Part shown: positions 46,245 through 56,446 of the stretch, in pieces
How positions within the stretch are numbered: the first letter of the stretch is position 1
Layout of the letters: the number at the start of each line of letters is the position of its first letter
Assembly (NCBI GenBank): GCA_022315425.1
Contig: JAIUPT010000033.1
Coordinates: 868,001-932,000 of the forward strand
DNA: 64,000 bases
Direction: 5' to 3'
Source of the DNA: Pseudevernia furfuracea
Taxonomy: Eukaryota; Ascomycota; Lecanoromycetes; Lecanorales; Parmeliaceae
Made by a program: the position numbers and the translations under genes
The notes under the pieces: model-generated
Told to the model about the DNA's origin: nothing
Database searches by the model: none
What the model saw: only the letters and a program-made list of their open reading frames with translations

Positions 46245-46945
46245 GATATCGCAGTACCTCATTCAGCGATGACATGGGACATGGTGTGATGAAATCGTTT
46301 GATCAAGCATTTTAGCGTAGAGGTGAGATGGCACTGGGGCGTTCAGAAAAGGTTGCACTTGTATGCTGGCTGTGATGGAATGTCGCGTCTTGCAGATTAT
46401 TCTACGTAGCTAGAATAACGCTCTGTGATTCCAATGCTGAGCAGCAATACATCAGAGCAGGTACCAAACTATCAATGTCTTGGTGTGAGATAGGTATTAT
46501 GGTATACCGTAGTATATGATATTGAGTTCCGTGCCATATTCGTGACTTGCGCAAGCGCCGGAAGCGCCCGCCGTTGCTCCAAGGCCAAGCCTCTAAAGTT
46601 CAAAGCAAATCTAGAGAGAGTAGAGACTCTTGTCTTCTCATCTTCCTTTCTCTACATCTTCGAGACGCTCTGCAGCAAGTGAAGGAGAGGTGTTGGGGAG
46701 TGCATGATATTCCTACAATTCACCTCCTCTACGCCTCCCTTTCCTTTGGTTCATCGTCACCGTCACTCCTTTGCCTTTGGTACTGTCCGTACCCTCTCTG
46801 GCGTCTCATTTTGCAGGGCGCCCGGCTTTTTTAAAAGTTAGAAGCCTCATCATCGATCCAAATTCGGCACAAGTAATCGCCCCCGGCAATGCGTCTTTGA
46901 CAGGATTTTGGAATACATCAGTTGCCAGAGCACAGCCGTGTGAGG
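46245..46945. promoter_or_regulatory. Intergenic, cullin-3 3' flank and LSM12 promoter
   Basis: A 701-bp spacer between two genes in the same direction. No additional gene is seen; the second half is pyrimidine-rich (ctacgcctccctttcctttg) as in many fungal promoters. Confidence 0.45.
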
Positions 46946-47859
46946 ATGGCCGAGAGTACGAAGCGTCAGAATAATGCTGGAGGAAAAGCTCCGGTTGCGA
47001 CGCCTAATGTTGGCCAGCTCGTAGCCCTCGAGACTGCCATGAGCGGAGCTATCGGTGGAAAGTAAGTACTGCTGGATGGCGCGTGTTTCTTTCGCATATG
47101 GCTCTTGAGCAACGCTTATGTTGCCGCGGTCTATACCCTGCCATGCACGGCCCTCTTCAGCCACTGCACTGCTCAAGCTGACCCCCTTCCCCACAGAGTT
47201 CGCCTCCAAACCACCATTCCCGCGCACCCCACCCTCGAGGGCACCCTCTATACCATTTGCCCCCTCACCCACCTCGTCGCCCTCTCCACCTCTCCTCCAA
47301 ATGTAACCCACCACCTCCTTCCCCTCCCGTCCATAACAACCCTCATCATCCTCTCTCCACCCCCGTCCGTTCCGGCGCTCCCACCATACCTCCCTACAGC
47401 GGCCCTCCACGCCCGTGCAGCAGCCGCTCTGCAGCGCGCCCACGAAAAAGCCAGCAAGGTCAACAGGAATGTCGGTAAAGAAGCGCAGGAAATATTCGAT
47501 GCGATCAGCAGGATGTTGCCAACAAAGTGGGATGGAAAAGATATTGTGGTTATGGACCAGGTCGTTGTCAAGGGCCCAGGGTATAGGAGTGAGGACTGCA
47601 GGGCTGGGAAGGAGGCGGGCTCGGCGTTGGCTAGGGTGAAGAAGGTGGTGAGTAAACTTTATCTGCGCGCAAGGATACCAAAGCGGTGTTTGCGAGTTGG
47701 CTGCTATTGTTGGTTCAAGGTTGCTGACGAAGCGGTACCTAATAGCTCGAGAACGAACGCAAGAAACTTGCGCAGCGCGAGCCCAAGGGACTCAAGCCCG
47801 TCATACCGGCCGTACCTGCCATTCCAGCTTTCTCCGGAGGCCCCAGGAAGGGCGGATGA
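46946..47859 (+). CDS. LSM12: LSM12-like RNA-binding protein
   Basis: The model is join(46946..47061, 47197..47647, 47746..47859), 226 aa. It has an N-terminal LSm-like segment (VRLQTTIPAHPTLEGTLYTI) and a C-terminal anticodon-binding-type domain. Motifs of the latter, such as EAQEIFDAISRMLPTKWDGK, DIVVMDQVVVKGPGY, and GKEAGSALARVKKVV, match LSM12 proteins of other eukaryotes. In yeast and animals LSM12 works with ataxin-2/Pbp1 in RNA granules and translation. The C-terminus (LENERKKLAQREP, then a Pro/Ala-rich end) comes from the third exon. It is convergent with UTP20, 481 bp apart. Confidence 0.92.
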
Positions 47860-48340
47860 TCTATAGACGATTTAACATCATTAAATCGATACCAATGAAT
47901 GATTGTGTGAATCTGGTTGCGATGGGACTGTAAAAAAGTACAAGGAAGGGAACCGAAAGAGCTGAATTTGGCCCCTGCGAAGGACGACCAACTTATGTAT
48001 TGGTCTGTCTTATATCTCGAAGGAAGAGGGATTGAGGTAGTAGTGCCGCCAGGGCTCAACGATCGTGGATATCTTGAAAGGCATTGAAGGTAATCGGGTT
48101 TGAAATGTGCCTGATAGTCAATATCGCTGCTGGGTGGCCAGTCAAGATATCAAGTAAATAGTTAAAACCAATGGATAATACTGAATGTTGCCATCGCTGA
48201 TGCAAAAGCTCTCAATGCAACTAGCCGCCCTGGTGGGTATCTCCGACTTCATCACACATTGCAGCATAAGATCGTACATGCAGCTCTTCCTTCTCCATAT
48301 TCCTCTCGCTATGCAAATCAGCAAATCACGTTCGACTCCA
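47860..48340. terminator. Convergent 3' flank, LSM12 / UTP20
   Basis: A 481-bp spacer holding both 3' ends; no gene is seen. Confidence 0.4.
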
Positions 48341-51300
48341 TCACCAACCCCTCCTTCTCCCCTTCTCTTCTCCACCCTTCTCCTTCCTCCTCTCCTTCTT
48401 CCTAACCCCTTTCCTCCTCTTCCTCTCGCCCTCCCTCTCCGGCTCCGCGACCGCCTCAATCCGCCTCTTCACTCTTCTCCCCTCTCTCCTCTCCTTGACT
48501 CCCTCTCTCACTTTATGCAATACTGTCACATACTCAGTCGTCCCCAGCTTCTTCTGCAGTAACGCCATCAGTTCTTGGCCGTTGCTGACGAGGGTTTTGT
48601 AGCCGTCTACGAAGGCCGTGTCGGTGGAAAAAGGGGTAGGAATGGCGGGATCGGTGAGGTTGTGGAGGGGGAGGAGAAGGACTGGGATATGGGGGCTCAA
48701 GGTTGGGAGGGGTACGTTGTTGGTGAGTGCGCCGAGGAGGGCGAGGGAGGCGTGGAGAGGGATCATAGAAGGGGAGCGGGTTGTGAGAGGACCACGGCGG
48801 AGGAGGGAGGAGGCGCGTTGGATGAGGTAGGCGAGTGCTAGTTTGGTCGTAGATGTAGACCGCTCTTCTTCTTCTAGGCCATATTCGTCTTCAGATTGTT
48901 CGTCTTCGACGGTTTCTGCTTCAGGCTGTTGAACTTTCTGTGGCCAGAGCATAGATGTCTGTGCCATGACCTTGCCGAGGAAGGCTAGATTTCGTACGCT
49001 TTGACTAGCGAGCTCTTCGTTCACTCCAGGCACTCTTAGCAAGCCTAGGGAAGCTCGGGTGATTTCTATTATCTCCTGTTCGATGAGCCAGAGACCGCCT
49101 GAGCCCTTTAGAGGTAATGAAGGAGCTTCATTGCCGACATTGCTCCTAGCGAAATGGGCAAAATATGTTCCCAGCAATTTAGCAGCCGACAGCTTGACCC
49201 AAGCATGGGGGAAGAAAAGACATTGACGCACGCTCGTCCAAAGAGGAGCCGTGCTTGCAGTAAAGGTTGAGGCTGAGAACAATTGGCATATCTTGGCAAA
49301 AGTCTGCAAGGCGAAGTACAGCAGCTCCCAGTCCGCCTCGAGAGGAGCTTTGATATTGCTTTTGAGGATCTGCGTCAGTCGAGCCTGGAGACTCGGGGTC
49401 TCCCTTTCGCCTTTTGCACCATTCGTATCAAGATACAAGCAATACACCTGGAGCGCGACTCTGATCAGGAGAGTCTCATCGAACTGACCCAGCCAGGAAC
49501 GAAGTAAGCTGAGGAACGACTTGGTACGCTCGCCGTCCGCTCGCTCGAAAGTCTTCTTCAATAAGGCTCCAGCCATTCCTCGGCACTCGCTGGACTCGTC
49601 GTTGACTATGACCATGACTAAGGGTACGAAGAAAGTTCCAACGACTTCTTGCACCAAGTCATCCCCCAATTTTGTGAACAGGAGGTGGACGGCTTCCATG
49701 ACTGACTGACGGCCTTCCTGGTGTTTATAGTCAAGGTTTCGTACAAGGAAGCCGAGTTGCTTCGAAAAACGATCCTTGCTTTGGGGATAGTCCATGACGA
49801 ATTGAAAGTATGCGCCTCGGGCCATATCACGCGCGCCTCGGGTTTGATTGGTGACCATAATGACAGCGACGGCGTCGAGTACTTCATAGACCTCCGTGAT
49901 TACGATCTTGCGGGTCATGATGGCCTTCAGGAAGTTGAAAGCTACTCCCTGCTTGTCAGGCTCTACCAAGTCCGGAATGAGGCGTCTGAGAAGGTAGGCT
50001 AGATCTGTCTCTCTGATTTCGATGGTTCTTCGCTCCCGCAGAATAGCGGACACGAGCTTCAATGCTGCTTGTGCTAGCTCTACATTGGTCGAAGTCGAGG
50101 CTTTGACTATTTTCACACACTCGGCAACGTAAATGGCTGCATTTTCGTCTATCGCCTTCAGAGGCACCTTGATGATCGTAGTGAGCAGACGAAGGGTGGA
50201 AATCTGGACCTCTTCGTTGGATTGGACAATACCGTCGCCAATGATAGGAATGAAGCCTGCTAGATTTGACGGCGTCTGAAGAGCATCATACTTATTTAGC
50301 ACCGTTCGAAGCACATCAAGGGAGAACCTGGCAAGCTTGTAGTTGTACGACGAAGTGCTCCCACGAGAACCTGTTTTATTAGCTCCTTTATAGTTGATCA
50401 GGAAGCGTTTGGTGCGGTGATCCTCTTTCGACTGCCAGCTGCTTGGGGATCGTCCCGTTCTATATACTTCTGTGATGATTTCGTGACAGAAGACGAGTAT
50501 CCGGCGGTCTTGGATCGCTTCATTGCGAAGAAGGCCAACTCCAATGCGTCTCAGCAGCTCATCGATTTTCTTCACCATCCGCAGATCCAACTTTTCCCCT
50601 AGCAGGGTCTGCAATGGGCGAACAAGATGCACAAAGTTCTCCACAGTCGTAGTCTTTGCCACAAGTTCCAGTGAATCATAGCTTTTGCTGCTTTTTACCT
50701 CTTTCATATTACTTATGTACTCTTCCGCATCCTTTTCCTGCCCCGTAGCCCCGAAAATATCGTCCATAACCACCGAGATAATCTGTGGGAGACAATAATC
50801 TAAATCGCCTGTCTTGAATATTGGAGATGTGGCCACTAATATTGAATGTACCGTGAAAGACAAAACATGCAGTTGGTACCCTCTTGCGAGAGCACTCCGC
50901 AGCTCTTTCATGACGAAGCCAAAATATTGAGGACCTATTAAAGTCGATATCTCCACCAAGGTTTTCCGAGTCAAGTCTCTCGACTCTTGTGCTCGGCTCC
51001 GGAGGATGTGACAAATATCAGTAAGAACAGGCGGCAATCGGAATTTCAGCCCCTCATGAGGTAAGAGTTTCAGTAATTTGACGATTGAGACTGCGACAGG
51101 GACACGAAGGCTGACCGCAGATTCGTCCTTATCATGGAGATACTTCTCGAGTGACGGTAGTAAATTGTTTGTTAGATCATCGGCCAATTTCTCCTGTCTC
51201 GGCATTGTAACAGCAAGCGTGCTGCGGTTGTGGACAGATACTGGTGGTCCAAGATTGTCAGTATCCGGTTCACTGACAGTGGTTAACGCTTCCCCATTGT

Positions 51301-54300
51301 CCTCTGCTGCCAGGCTAAGCGCATCAATGACTACACCTAGTAGCTTTATCACCGCTTTCTCGACATCTGGCTTGCTTTTTATGTAGCCACTAAATCTTCG
51401 GAACATAGCCCTAAATTGAGGCCACTCAAGCGACGAAGCTAGTGCACCCATCGTCACGACCGTTTCTGCGCTAAGATTGTGGGCGCTTTCGTCCTCGGCC
51501 TTATCGAAAATGAAATGCTCAACCAGGGGTATAAAGAAGTGAGCGACGTTGGCACTCCGAAGACCTCCTTGGCGGGCTTCTGTGGCTAAGCGCCGTAAGG
51601 CCCGGAGACGCCTATGTTGTTGGATGTGAAGGACATTGCCAAAGAACGAAGCATCCTCGTCATTGTTTACAAGTAGAACGGACATGTCATTGACCTCTTG
51701 CCATTCTGGATTTTGACGAACGAGATGAGCCGTAATGCTGAGGTACTCAGTGCGAACCAATTCAGATGGTTCTGAGACACCGTTGCGGAGAGCCGGCAAG
51801 AGTACCGTTCTCATCAGATTTGAGGTCTCAGTCTCTGCAATATCCGAAGAAACAACGTTCATCTCCACGAAACGACGGAGTGCAAAGGACGCATTAGATC
51901 GTATTGCCAGTTCTTCGTTGTCTTTGACGTAGAAGAGCATATTGAACAGGATCGGACGCCACTGCTTCGGAGTGAAGTCGCGAAACCTTATTTCGTTGAT
52001 GGCGTTGAAAGCTTTCAGACGCTCATCAAAATCAGGCTCGTCGATCTTCCTTTGGGAGAAGGAGTTTAGACTAGTACACAGTCGTGCAATTTCTTGCAGC
52101 TCGCCATCTCGCTCTGCCAGGACGGACAAGACTTTCGAAAGGACCAAACGATTTGCTCTGTCCTTAAAATACCCGAATAGAGAAGAAGTCGTGCGGAAGA
52201 TCCGATGTTGCAGATCTGAGGATAGTGCAGAGCCAATCAAGGGGACAAAATGCTGAACTATCTGCAGAAGCTCGCCTTTAGACCTGGGGTTGACTCGATG
52301 TGAGGGTTGATCGAGGAGGAATGTGCAGATCTCCAGTAGGTTGTCCACTTGAGAGGAACCCTCGACCAAAGGCGCAAGCTCAGAGACAAGCTGGATTGCG
52401 GCAACCAAAAGATCTTTACTGGGGCTTTTTCGTAGTAGGCTTCCCATTCGATCAAGCATGTTGTCCGCGTTCGGATGCAAAACGTTTTGTGCTATAAGCT
52501 CACTAGCAGAGCCAGAGGAGCTGATTATCTCCAGGTCTTCAGCGATCGGCGGCCTAGCGAGCGCGACAATTTTCCCAAGAATTTCCTCGATGACAAACAT
52601 CTTGACCAGGTCTTTCGCTGAAGGAACAGCCAAACAGTCGATGACCGTCTTCATTGCTCTTGCATCGTAGTCTACTAAAAATAGTACGGTATTTCTTGAC
52701 GAAGCCCAAGTCGAGAACAGCTGTAGCGTACCAGAAACCGATTGAGCTGTTTCGATGGGCATTGCATCTAGTCTTGGGCTCAGTAGCTCCGAGAAGATCG
52801 TGGGCAGAAAGGGCCGCAGCGACTCTGCCGGACAACACCGGAATAGTAGAGTTAGGCATTGCATGCCAACTTGTCGGACAGCCTTTGATAATGAGATCTG
52901 CGAGACACCATCCGAGACTTGCTCCGTCATGCCCTTTTCAAGTCCGAGTTGGCGGGAGGCTCGGACTAAGCAATACAACAAGGCTTGAGTCAGGCTTTCG
53001 GCGAAGGACGCGAGACGATCACCGATAATCTCGAGCATGTCCTTTATCATATTGACCAGCCCTAATTGTTTCCGAATGCTTACGATTTCTGTGGCGAACA
53101 GCTCCTCGTTCAATTGGGTGCCTTCCACGGGTTTTACAGCGCGTAAACGGTCAAGAGCGATGCTGATAAAGTCTTGGAGATATATCTCATCTAGCCGGGA
53201 TAAAGCTTCAAGGACAGTCTTCCGTCTCCCAGATTGTCCTCTACTACCACTGCTCGCGCCAGATCCTGCAATCATCCTACCATAAAGCAGCCTCAACATC
53301 ACTGGCATCAGCTCAGGAAGATGGTCCTCTTGTATGGTGCTGTTCTGAGCATCCACGTGCACAAATGTAGATATCTCATCCCGGAATCTGGCGTCATCTA
53401 GCAAATTCAGTAGGTTTTCCTGATAAAATTGTATGCCTTGAGTCTTCCATGTGAGGAGAGCTTTGAGTGCAGATTTCTGGACCTCAGCATCTCCATTGGT
53501 CAGTAGGCTTCGCAGTGCCAGAAACACATCAGAAGATCGATAGAGGACTCTGGGGTTGTGGAAAAAACCAAAGAGATCCAGCATGGCTTTTTGATCTTTC
53601 CGCTTGAGTCTTGAAGGCGTTAGAATTTCCCCCGCGCTCGCTGGAGATTCCGTGTCCTCCGCTGGGCTTTCAGTCTCTTGATCCAGGTCCTCCGCGGCCC
53701 ATGACAGAAAAATGGGTACGAGCTGTCTTGACCGTTTTTCTGCGACATGAGGAATTGCTAATAACACACGAAGAGCTAGACTGGGTGCGTTGGGAGCATG
53801 TTGTGGTGACAAACTATGAGTAGCAAAAAATTGTCGCGTTGACTTCTCAGCAGCCGTCGCAATCTCCATGGTTTCATTTTCTATCAGTTGCTCCACTTGA
53901 ATGAGATTCGAACACTGAAAGTCGGTCAAGGGGCCTTGTCCTATTGGCGGGTGAGTGAACGGATTAGGAGTCCCATGTTCCAGGGCACGCTCTTGCAACC
54001 ACTTGAAAGCTAGTGCAGAAACGACATCTTCTCCTATCTTCGTCTCGCATATATGCTTTAGTACAGTGGTCGCATCATCCCAAACTTGTGAAAGTTTGAA
54101 TGTGAGCATGCCAAAACAAAAGTGGGGGATGGCTTTTTGTAGCCACTCATCTGACGATGCGGCTTCATACTGTGATGATAGCCTACGAGCATGCATCGAT
54201 ATAGAACGAGCTGATTGTAAATCTAGCGGACAGTTTTCGATCGTCAATGCTGTGGCAATAATATCTGCGTTTTCGGCATGGTTTTTCGCGTACAGCGCGT

Positions 54301-56206
54301 CTAGTATCCGCAGTGAGAGACTGCGTAGTGTGTGAGAGCATGAGTGAAGGTTCTCTGTCAGCACCTGAGTCAACGAGTCATTATTGTAGGTTTGCAACGC
54401 GTTGGCCTTGACAAGAAGCAAGATGGCTTCAAGGAATGGCGCCAGAGTTCCATGATCGCTCGCCTGGCTGCAAATCAAAGGCCAGCTCTCTGAAAGACGT
54501 GACCCAAGATCGGGAGTGTATTGTACGTAAGCTTTCAATCCTTGGCCAAGGCTGAATGTCTTCTGAAGACTACTACCTGAAGACAATTGGAGATTCTCAT
54601 GGACCATGTCGCTTACGCTTTCCATAATCTTGTCAGTAGTTCCAGGACTGACCATCATGAAGTCGAGCAAGTGAAGATAGCTGTAACATTGGACGACTAG
54701 ATTTTCATTACGGACTGCGTCTTCGAATGTCTTGACAATCTGTTCCTGCCATGGTGCAGGGCAAGGGAACTTGTTGCAATTACGAGCCTGTCCGATTTTA
54801 GGCACTGCCAAACATAGCTCAAGTTCGTGGTCTTTCCAGTTGGAAGCAATGAATCTGGAAAAATGGGGCCCGAGGAAGTTTTGGAAGCGATCCTGACCTA
54901 GATCAAAGAAGTAGTTGCAGAAAGGCAAGAAACTTGGCGCAAAGCGATCATCTGCAATGATCTTCATTGCCTGACGAACCTTGGCCAGGACCTGTTCTAG
55001 TGGGGAATATTGAAGGACAACAGCAGAAGCTTTGTAGGTCTCCGCAAGAGCTTCCTCATCTGACGGATCACAGAGTTCGAGCAACGCTAACATAGCATCC
55101 AACACCGGTGTCCAGTCTTGGATTCTGGACCCTTTCCGCACGGTAGAGACTACGAAAAGTAGACGCCCACAAACGGCAACGCTGCTCTTGCTAGGTTCGG
55201 GTCGGAGTCCTTGACATTGTTTAAGCACGATGTCCAATATCGGCTGAAAATTGACCGAGTCGGTTTGGTGGATCAAAGCTACCGTGACACCATATACAAT
55301 TTCATTATAACCCGTGCGCTGGTCACTCACATCTGCGAATTGGCGGTCAAGGATGCAACGGTAGATATGCGCTCCGCCAGAATGTAGCTTCCGCTCGATA
55401 CCTTTGATCGAGTTCACAAAGAGCATCATCAGACCATACTGATACAACTGGACGTTACTTCCTTTAACTCCTGACTCAGACACTTGCAGTATATCGTCAC
55501 GAATGGCGTTCACGATGATGGTCAAAGGTCTGGTATCCTTGGCATATATAGTCGCAGCTTTTCGGATCAGAAAAGACATAGCCTCCGCAGCGAATCTTGT
55601 AGTATGAAGTTTTTGTGGCTCTCTTCCCAGCAACGGCGCCATTATATCGAATAGCGGCCTCAAGTTGGGTACCAGTAACCGTGACAGGTACTTGAACAGC
55701 CATGCCAGGCATGTGAAGCTCCATTCTATAGCTTCAAAATCTGCATGCTCTGCGGCGAGAGAAGCCACCAGTGTCACGGCTTTCAAGAAGTGCCCTTCGA
55801 ACCGTACGCCTAAATCATGTGCGAAGTTGCCCAAAAGATCCAACAGCGGCTCCAGCGAAAGCAAGTCTCTCTTCCCAATGTAATTTACTAAAATGTCGAA
55901 TACACTTTGGTTGTAGTAGAGGATCTGAGCCAAGCTGTTGCAGGTTGGTTCAACTTCTCGGACAAAGGATGTGAAATTTTCGGAGAGGTTGAGGTCTTTC
56001 CATCGGTCGAGTGAAGCCTTGAAGAAGGAAGGTGATTCTGCGAGATCGTCGTCGGCTTCCACTTCGTTGCGACGGCTCCTCCTTACGGGATCAATGTTGA
56101 GCTTTGAGATGCGCTGGTTGAACGACTCGAAGCGGTGCTTCCTCGTTGATGTAGTCCCTCCTTTCACCGCCAGCTTCCTGGGGCGCGCCTGCTTCCCCGA
56201 AGACAT
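48341..56206 (-). CDS. UTP20: U3 snoRNP component UTP20 (HEAT-repeat scaffold of the SSU processome)
   Basis: A single-exon gene of 2621 aa from the ATG at 56206 (MSSGKQARPRK); another ATG lies three codons upstream and the open frame runs further without need. UTP20 acts in nucleolar 18S rRNA maturation in the small-subunit processome. The N-terminus KHRFESFNQRISKLNIDPVRR is the conserved start of the family. The rest is alpha-helical HEAT-like repeats throughout. An acidic patch (DEQSEDEYGLEEEE) lies near the C-terminus, and the last ~60 residues are strongly Lys/Arg-rich (KRRKGVRKKERRKEK). Length is close to the yeast protein. It shares a 240-bp divergent promoter with the CWF19-like gene. 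Confidence 0.97.
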   Translation of the reverse strand: MSSGKQARPRKLAVKGGTTSTRKHRFESFNQRISKLNIDPVRRSRRNEVEADDDLAESPSFFKASLDRWKDLNLSENFTSFVREVEPTCNSLAQILYYNQSVFDILVNYIGKRDLLSLEPLLDLLGNFAHDLGVRFEGHFLKAVTLVASLAAEHADFEAIEWSFTCLAWLFKYLSRLLVPNLRPLFDIMAPLLGREPQKLHTTRFAAEAMSFLIRKAATIYAKDTRPLTIIVNAIRDDILQVSESGVKGSNVQLYQYGLMMLFVNSIKGIERKLHSGGAHIYRCILDRQFADVSDQRTGYNEIVYGVTVALIHQTDSVNFQPILDIVLKQCQGLRPEPSKSSVAVCGRLLFVVSTVRKGSRIQDWTPVLDAMLALLELCDPSDEEALAETYKASAVVLQYSPLEQVLAKVRQAMKIIADDRFAPSFLPFCNYFFDLGQDRFQNFLGPHFSRFIASNWKDHELELCLAVPKIGQARNCNKFPCPAPWQEQIVKTFEDAVRNENLVVQCYSYLHLLDFMMVSPGTTDKIMESVSDMVHENLQLSSGSSLQKTFSLGQGLKAYVQYTPDLGSRLSESWPLICSQASDHGTLAPFLEAILLLVKANALQTYNNDSLTQVLTENLHSCSHTLRSLSLRILDALYAKNHAENADIIATALTIENCPLDLQSARSISMHARRLSSQYEAASSDEWLQKAIPHFCFGMLTFKLSQVWDDATTVLKHICETKIGEDVVSALAFKWLQERALEHGTPNPFTHPPIGQGPLTDFQCSNLIQVEQLIENETMEIATAAEKSTRQFFATHSLSPQHAPNAPSLALRVLLAIPHVAEKRSRQLVPIFLSWAAEDLDQETESPAEDTESPASAGEILTPSRLKRKDQKAMLDLFGFFHNPRVLYRSSDVFLALRSLLTNGDAEVQKSALKALLTWKTQGIQFYQENLLNLLDDARFRDEISTFVHVDAQNSTIQEDHLPELMPVMLRLLYGRMIAGSGASSGSRGQSGRRKTVLEALSRLDEIYLQDFISIALDRLRAVKPVEGTQLNEELFATEIVSIRKQLGLVNMIKDMLEIIGDRLASFAESLTQALLYCLVRASRQLGLEKGMTEQVSDGVSQISLSKAVRQVGMQCLTLLFRCCPAESLRPFLPTIFSELLSPRLDAMPIETAQSVSGTLQLFSTWASSRNTVLFLVDYDARAMKTVIDCLAVPSAKDLVKMFVIEEILGKIVALARPPIAEDLEIISSSGSASELIAQNVLHPNADNMLDRMGSLLRKSPSKDLLVAAIQLVSELAPLVEGSSQVDNLLEICTFLLDQPSHRVNPRSKGELLQIVQHFVPLIGSALSSDLQHRIFRTTSSLFGYFKDRANRLVLSKVLSVLAERDGELQEIARLCTSLNSFSQRKIDEPDFDERLKAFNAINEIRFRDFTPKQWRPILFNMLFYVKDNEELAIRSNASFALRRFVEMNVVSSDIAETETSNLMRTVLLPALRNGVSEPSELVRTEYLSITAHLVRQNPEWQEVNDMSVLLVNNDEDASFFGNVLHIQQHRRLRALRRLATEARQGGLRSANVAHFFIPLVEHFIFDKAEDESAHNLSAETVVTMGALASSLEWPQFRAMFRRFSGYIKSKPDVEKAVIKLLGVVIDALSLAAEDNGEALTTVSEPDTDNLGPPVSVHNRSTLAVTMPRQEKLADDLTNNLLPSLEKYLHDKDESAVSLRVPVAVSIVKLLKLLPHEGLKFRLPPVLTDICHILRSRAQESRDLTRKTLVEISTLIGPQYFGFVMKELRSALARGYQLHVLSFTVHSILVATSPIFKTGDLDYCLPQIISVVMDDIFGATGQEKDAEEYISNMKEVKSSKSYDSLELVAKTTTVENFVHLVRPLQTLLGEKLDLRMVKKIDELLRRIGVGLLRNEAIQDRRILVFCHEIITEVYRTGRSPSSWQSKEDHRTKRFLINYKGANKTGSRGSTSSYNYKLARFSLDVLRTVLNKYDALQTPSNLAGFIPIIGDGIVQSNEEVQISTLRLLTTIIKVPLKAIDENAAIYVAECVKIVKASTSTNVELAQAALKLVSAILRERRTIEIRETDLAYLLRRLIPDLVEPDKQGVAFNFLKAIMTRKIVITEVYEVLDAVAVIMVTNQTRGARDMARGAYFQFVMDYPQSKDRFSKQLGFLVRNLDYKHQEGRQSVMEAVHLLFTKLGDDLVQEVVGTFFVPLVMVIVNDESSECRGMAGALLKKTFERADGERTKSFLSLLRSWLGQFDETLLIRVALQVYCLYLDTNGAKGERETPSLQARLTQILKSNIKAPLEADWELLYFALQTFAKICQLFSASTFTASTAPLWTSVRQCLFFPHAWVKLSAAKLLGTYFAHFARSNVGNEAPSLPLKGSGGLWLIEQEIIEITRASLGLLRVPGVNEELASQSVRNLAFLGKVMAQTSMLWPQKVQQPEAETVEDEQSEDEYGLEEEERSTSTTKLALAYLIQRASSLLRRGPLTTRSPSMIPLHASLALLGALTNNVPLPTLSPHIPVLLLPLHNLTDPAIPTPFSTDTAFVDGYKTLVSNGQELMALLQKKLGTTEYVTVLHKVREGVKERREGRRVKRRIEAVAEPEREGERKRRKGVRKKERRKEKGGEEKGRRRGW

Positions 56207-56446
56207 GGCTACCATGTTTCCCGTCTGACCTCGAGAACCCGGTACTTCGTGCTTTCTCCAAAGCCCAGGTTTGTATCTCAGAAAAATGTTCGTGGATTTA
56301 TCGAAATTGTTTGGCATCTGGATTAACGTTTTCCCTAGCGCCCGTCCTTCCTGGTTGGGTTTCTTTCCTCGATACACCTTCGAGGTCACTGAATACTCAC
56401 GAGAGCCGGTACACTGCTATAAAATTGAAGCTTATTACGACCAATT
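56207..56446. promoter_or_regulatory. Divergent promoter, UTP20 / CWF19-like
   Basis: Only 240 bp separate the start codons of two RNA-processing genes in opposite directions, so they probably share control elements. No specific site is identified. Confidence 0.55.
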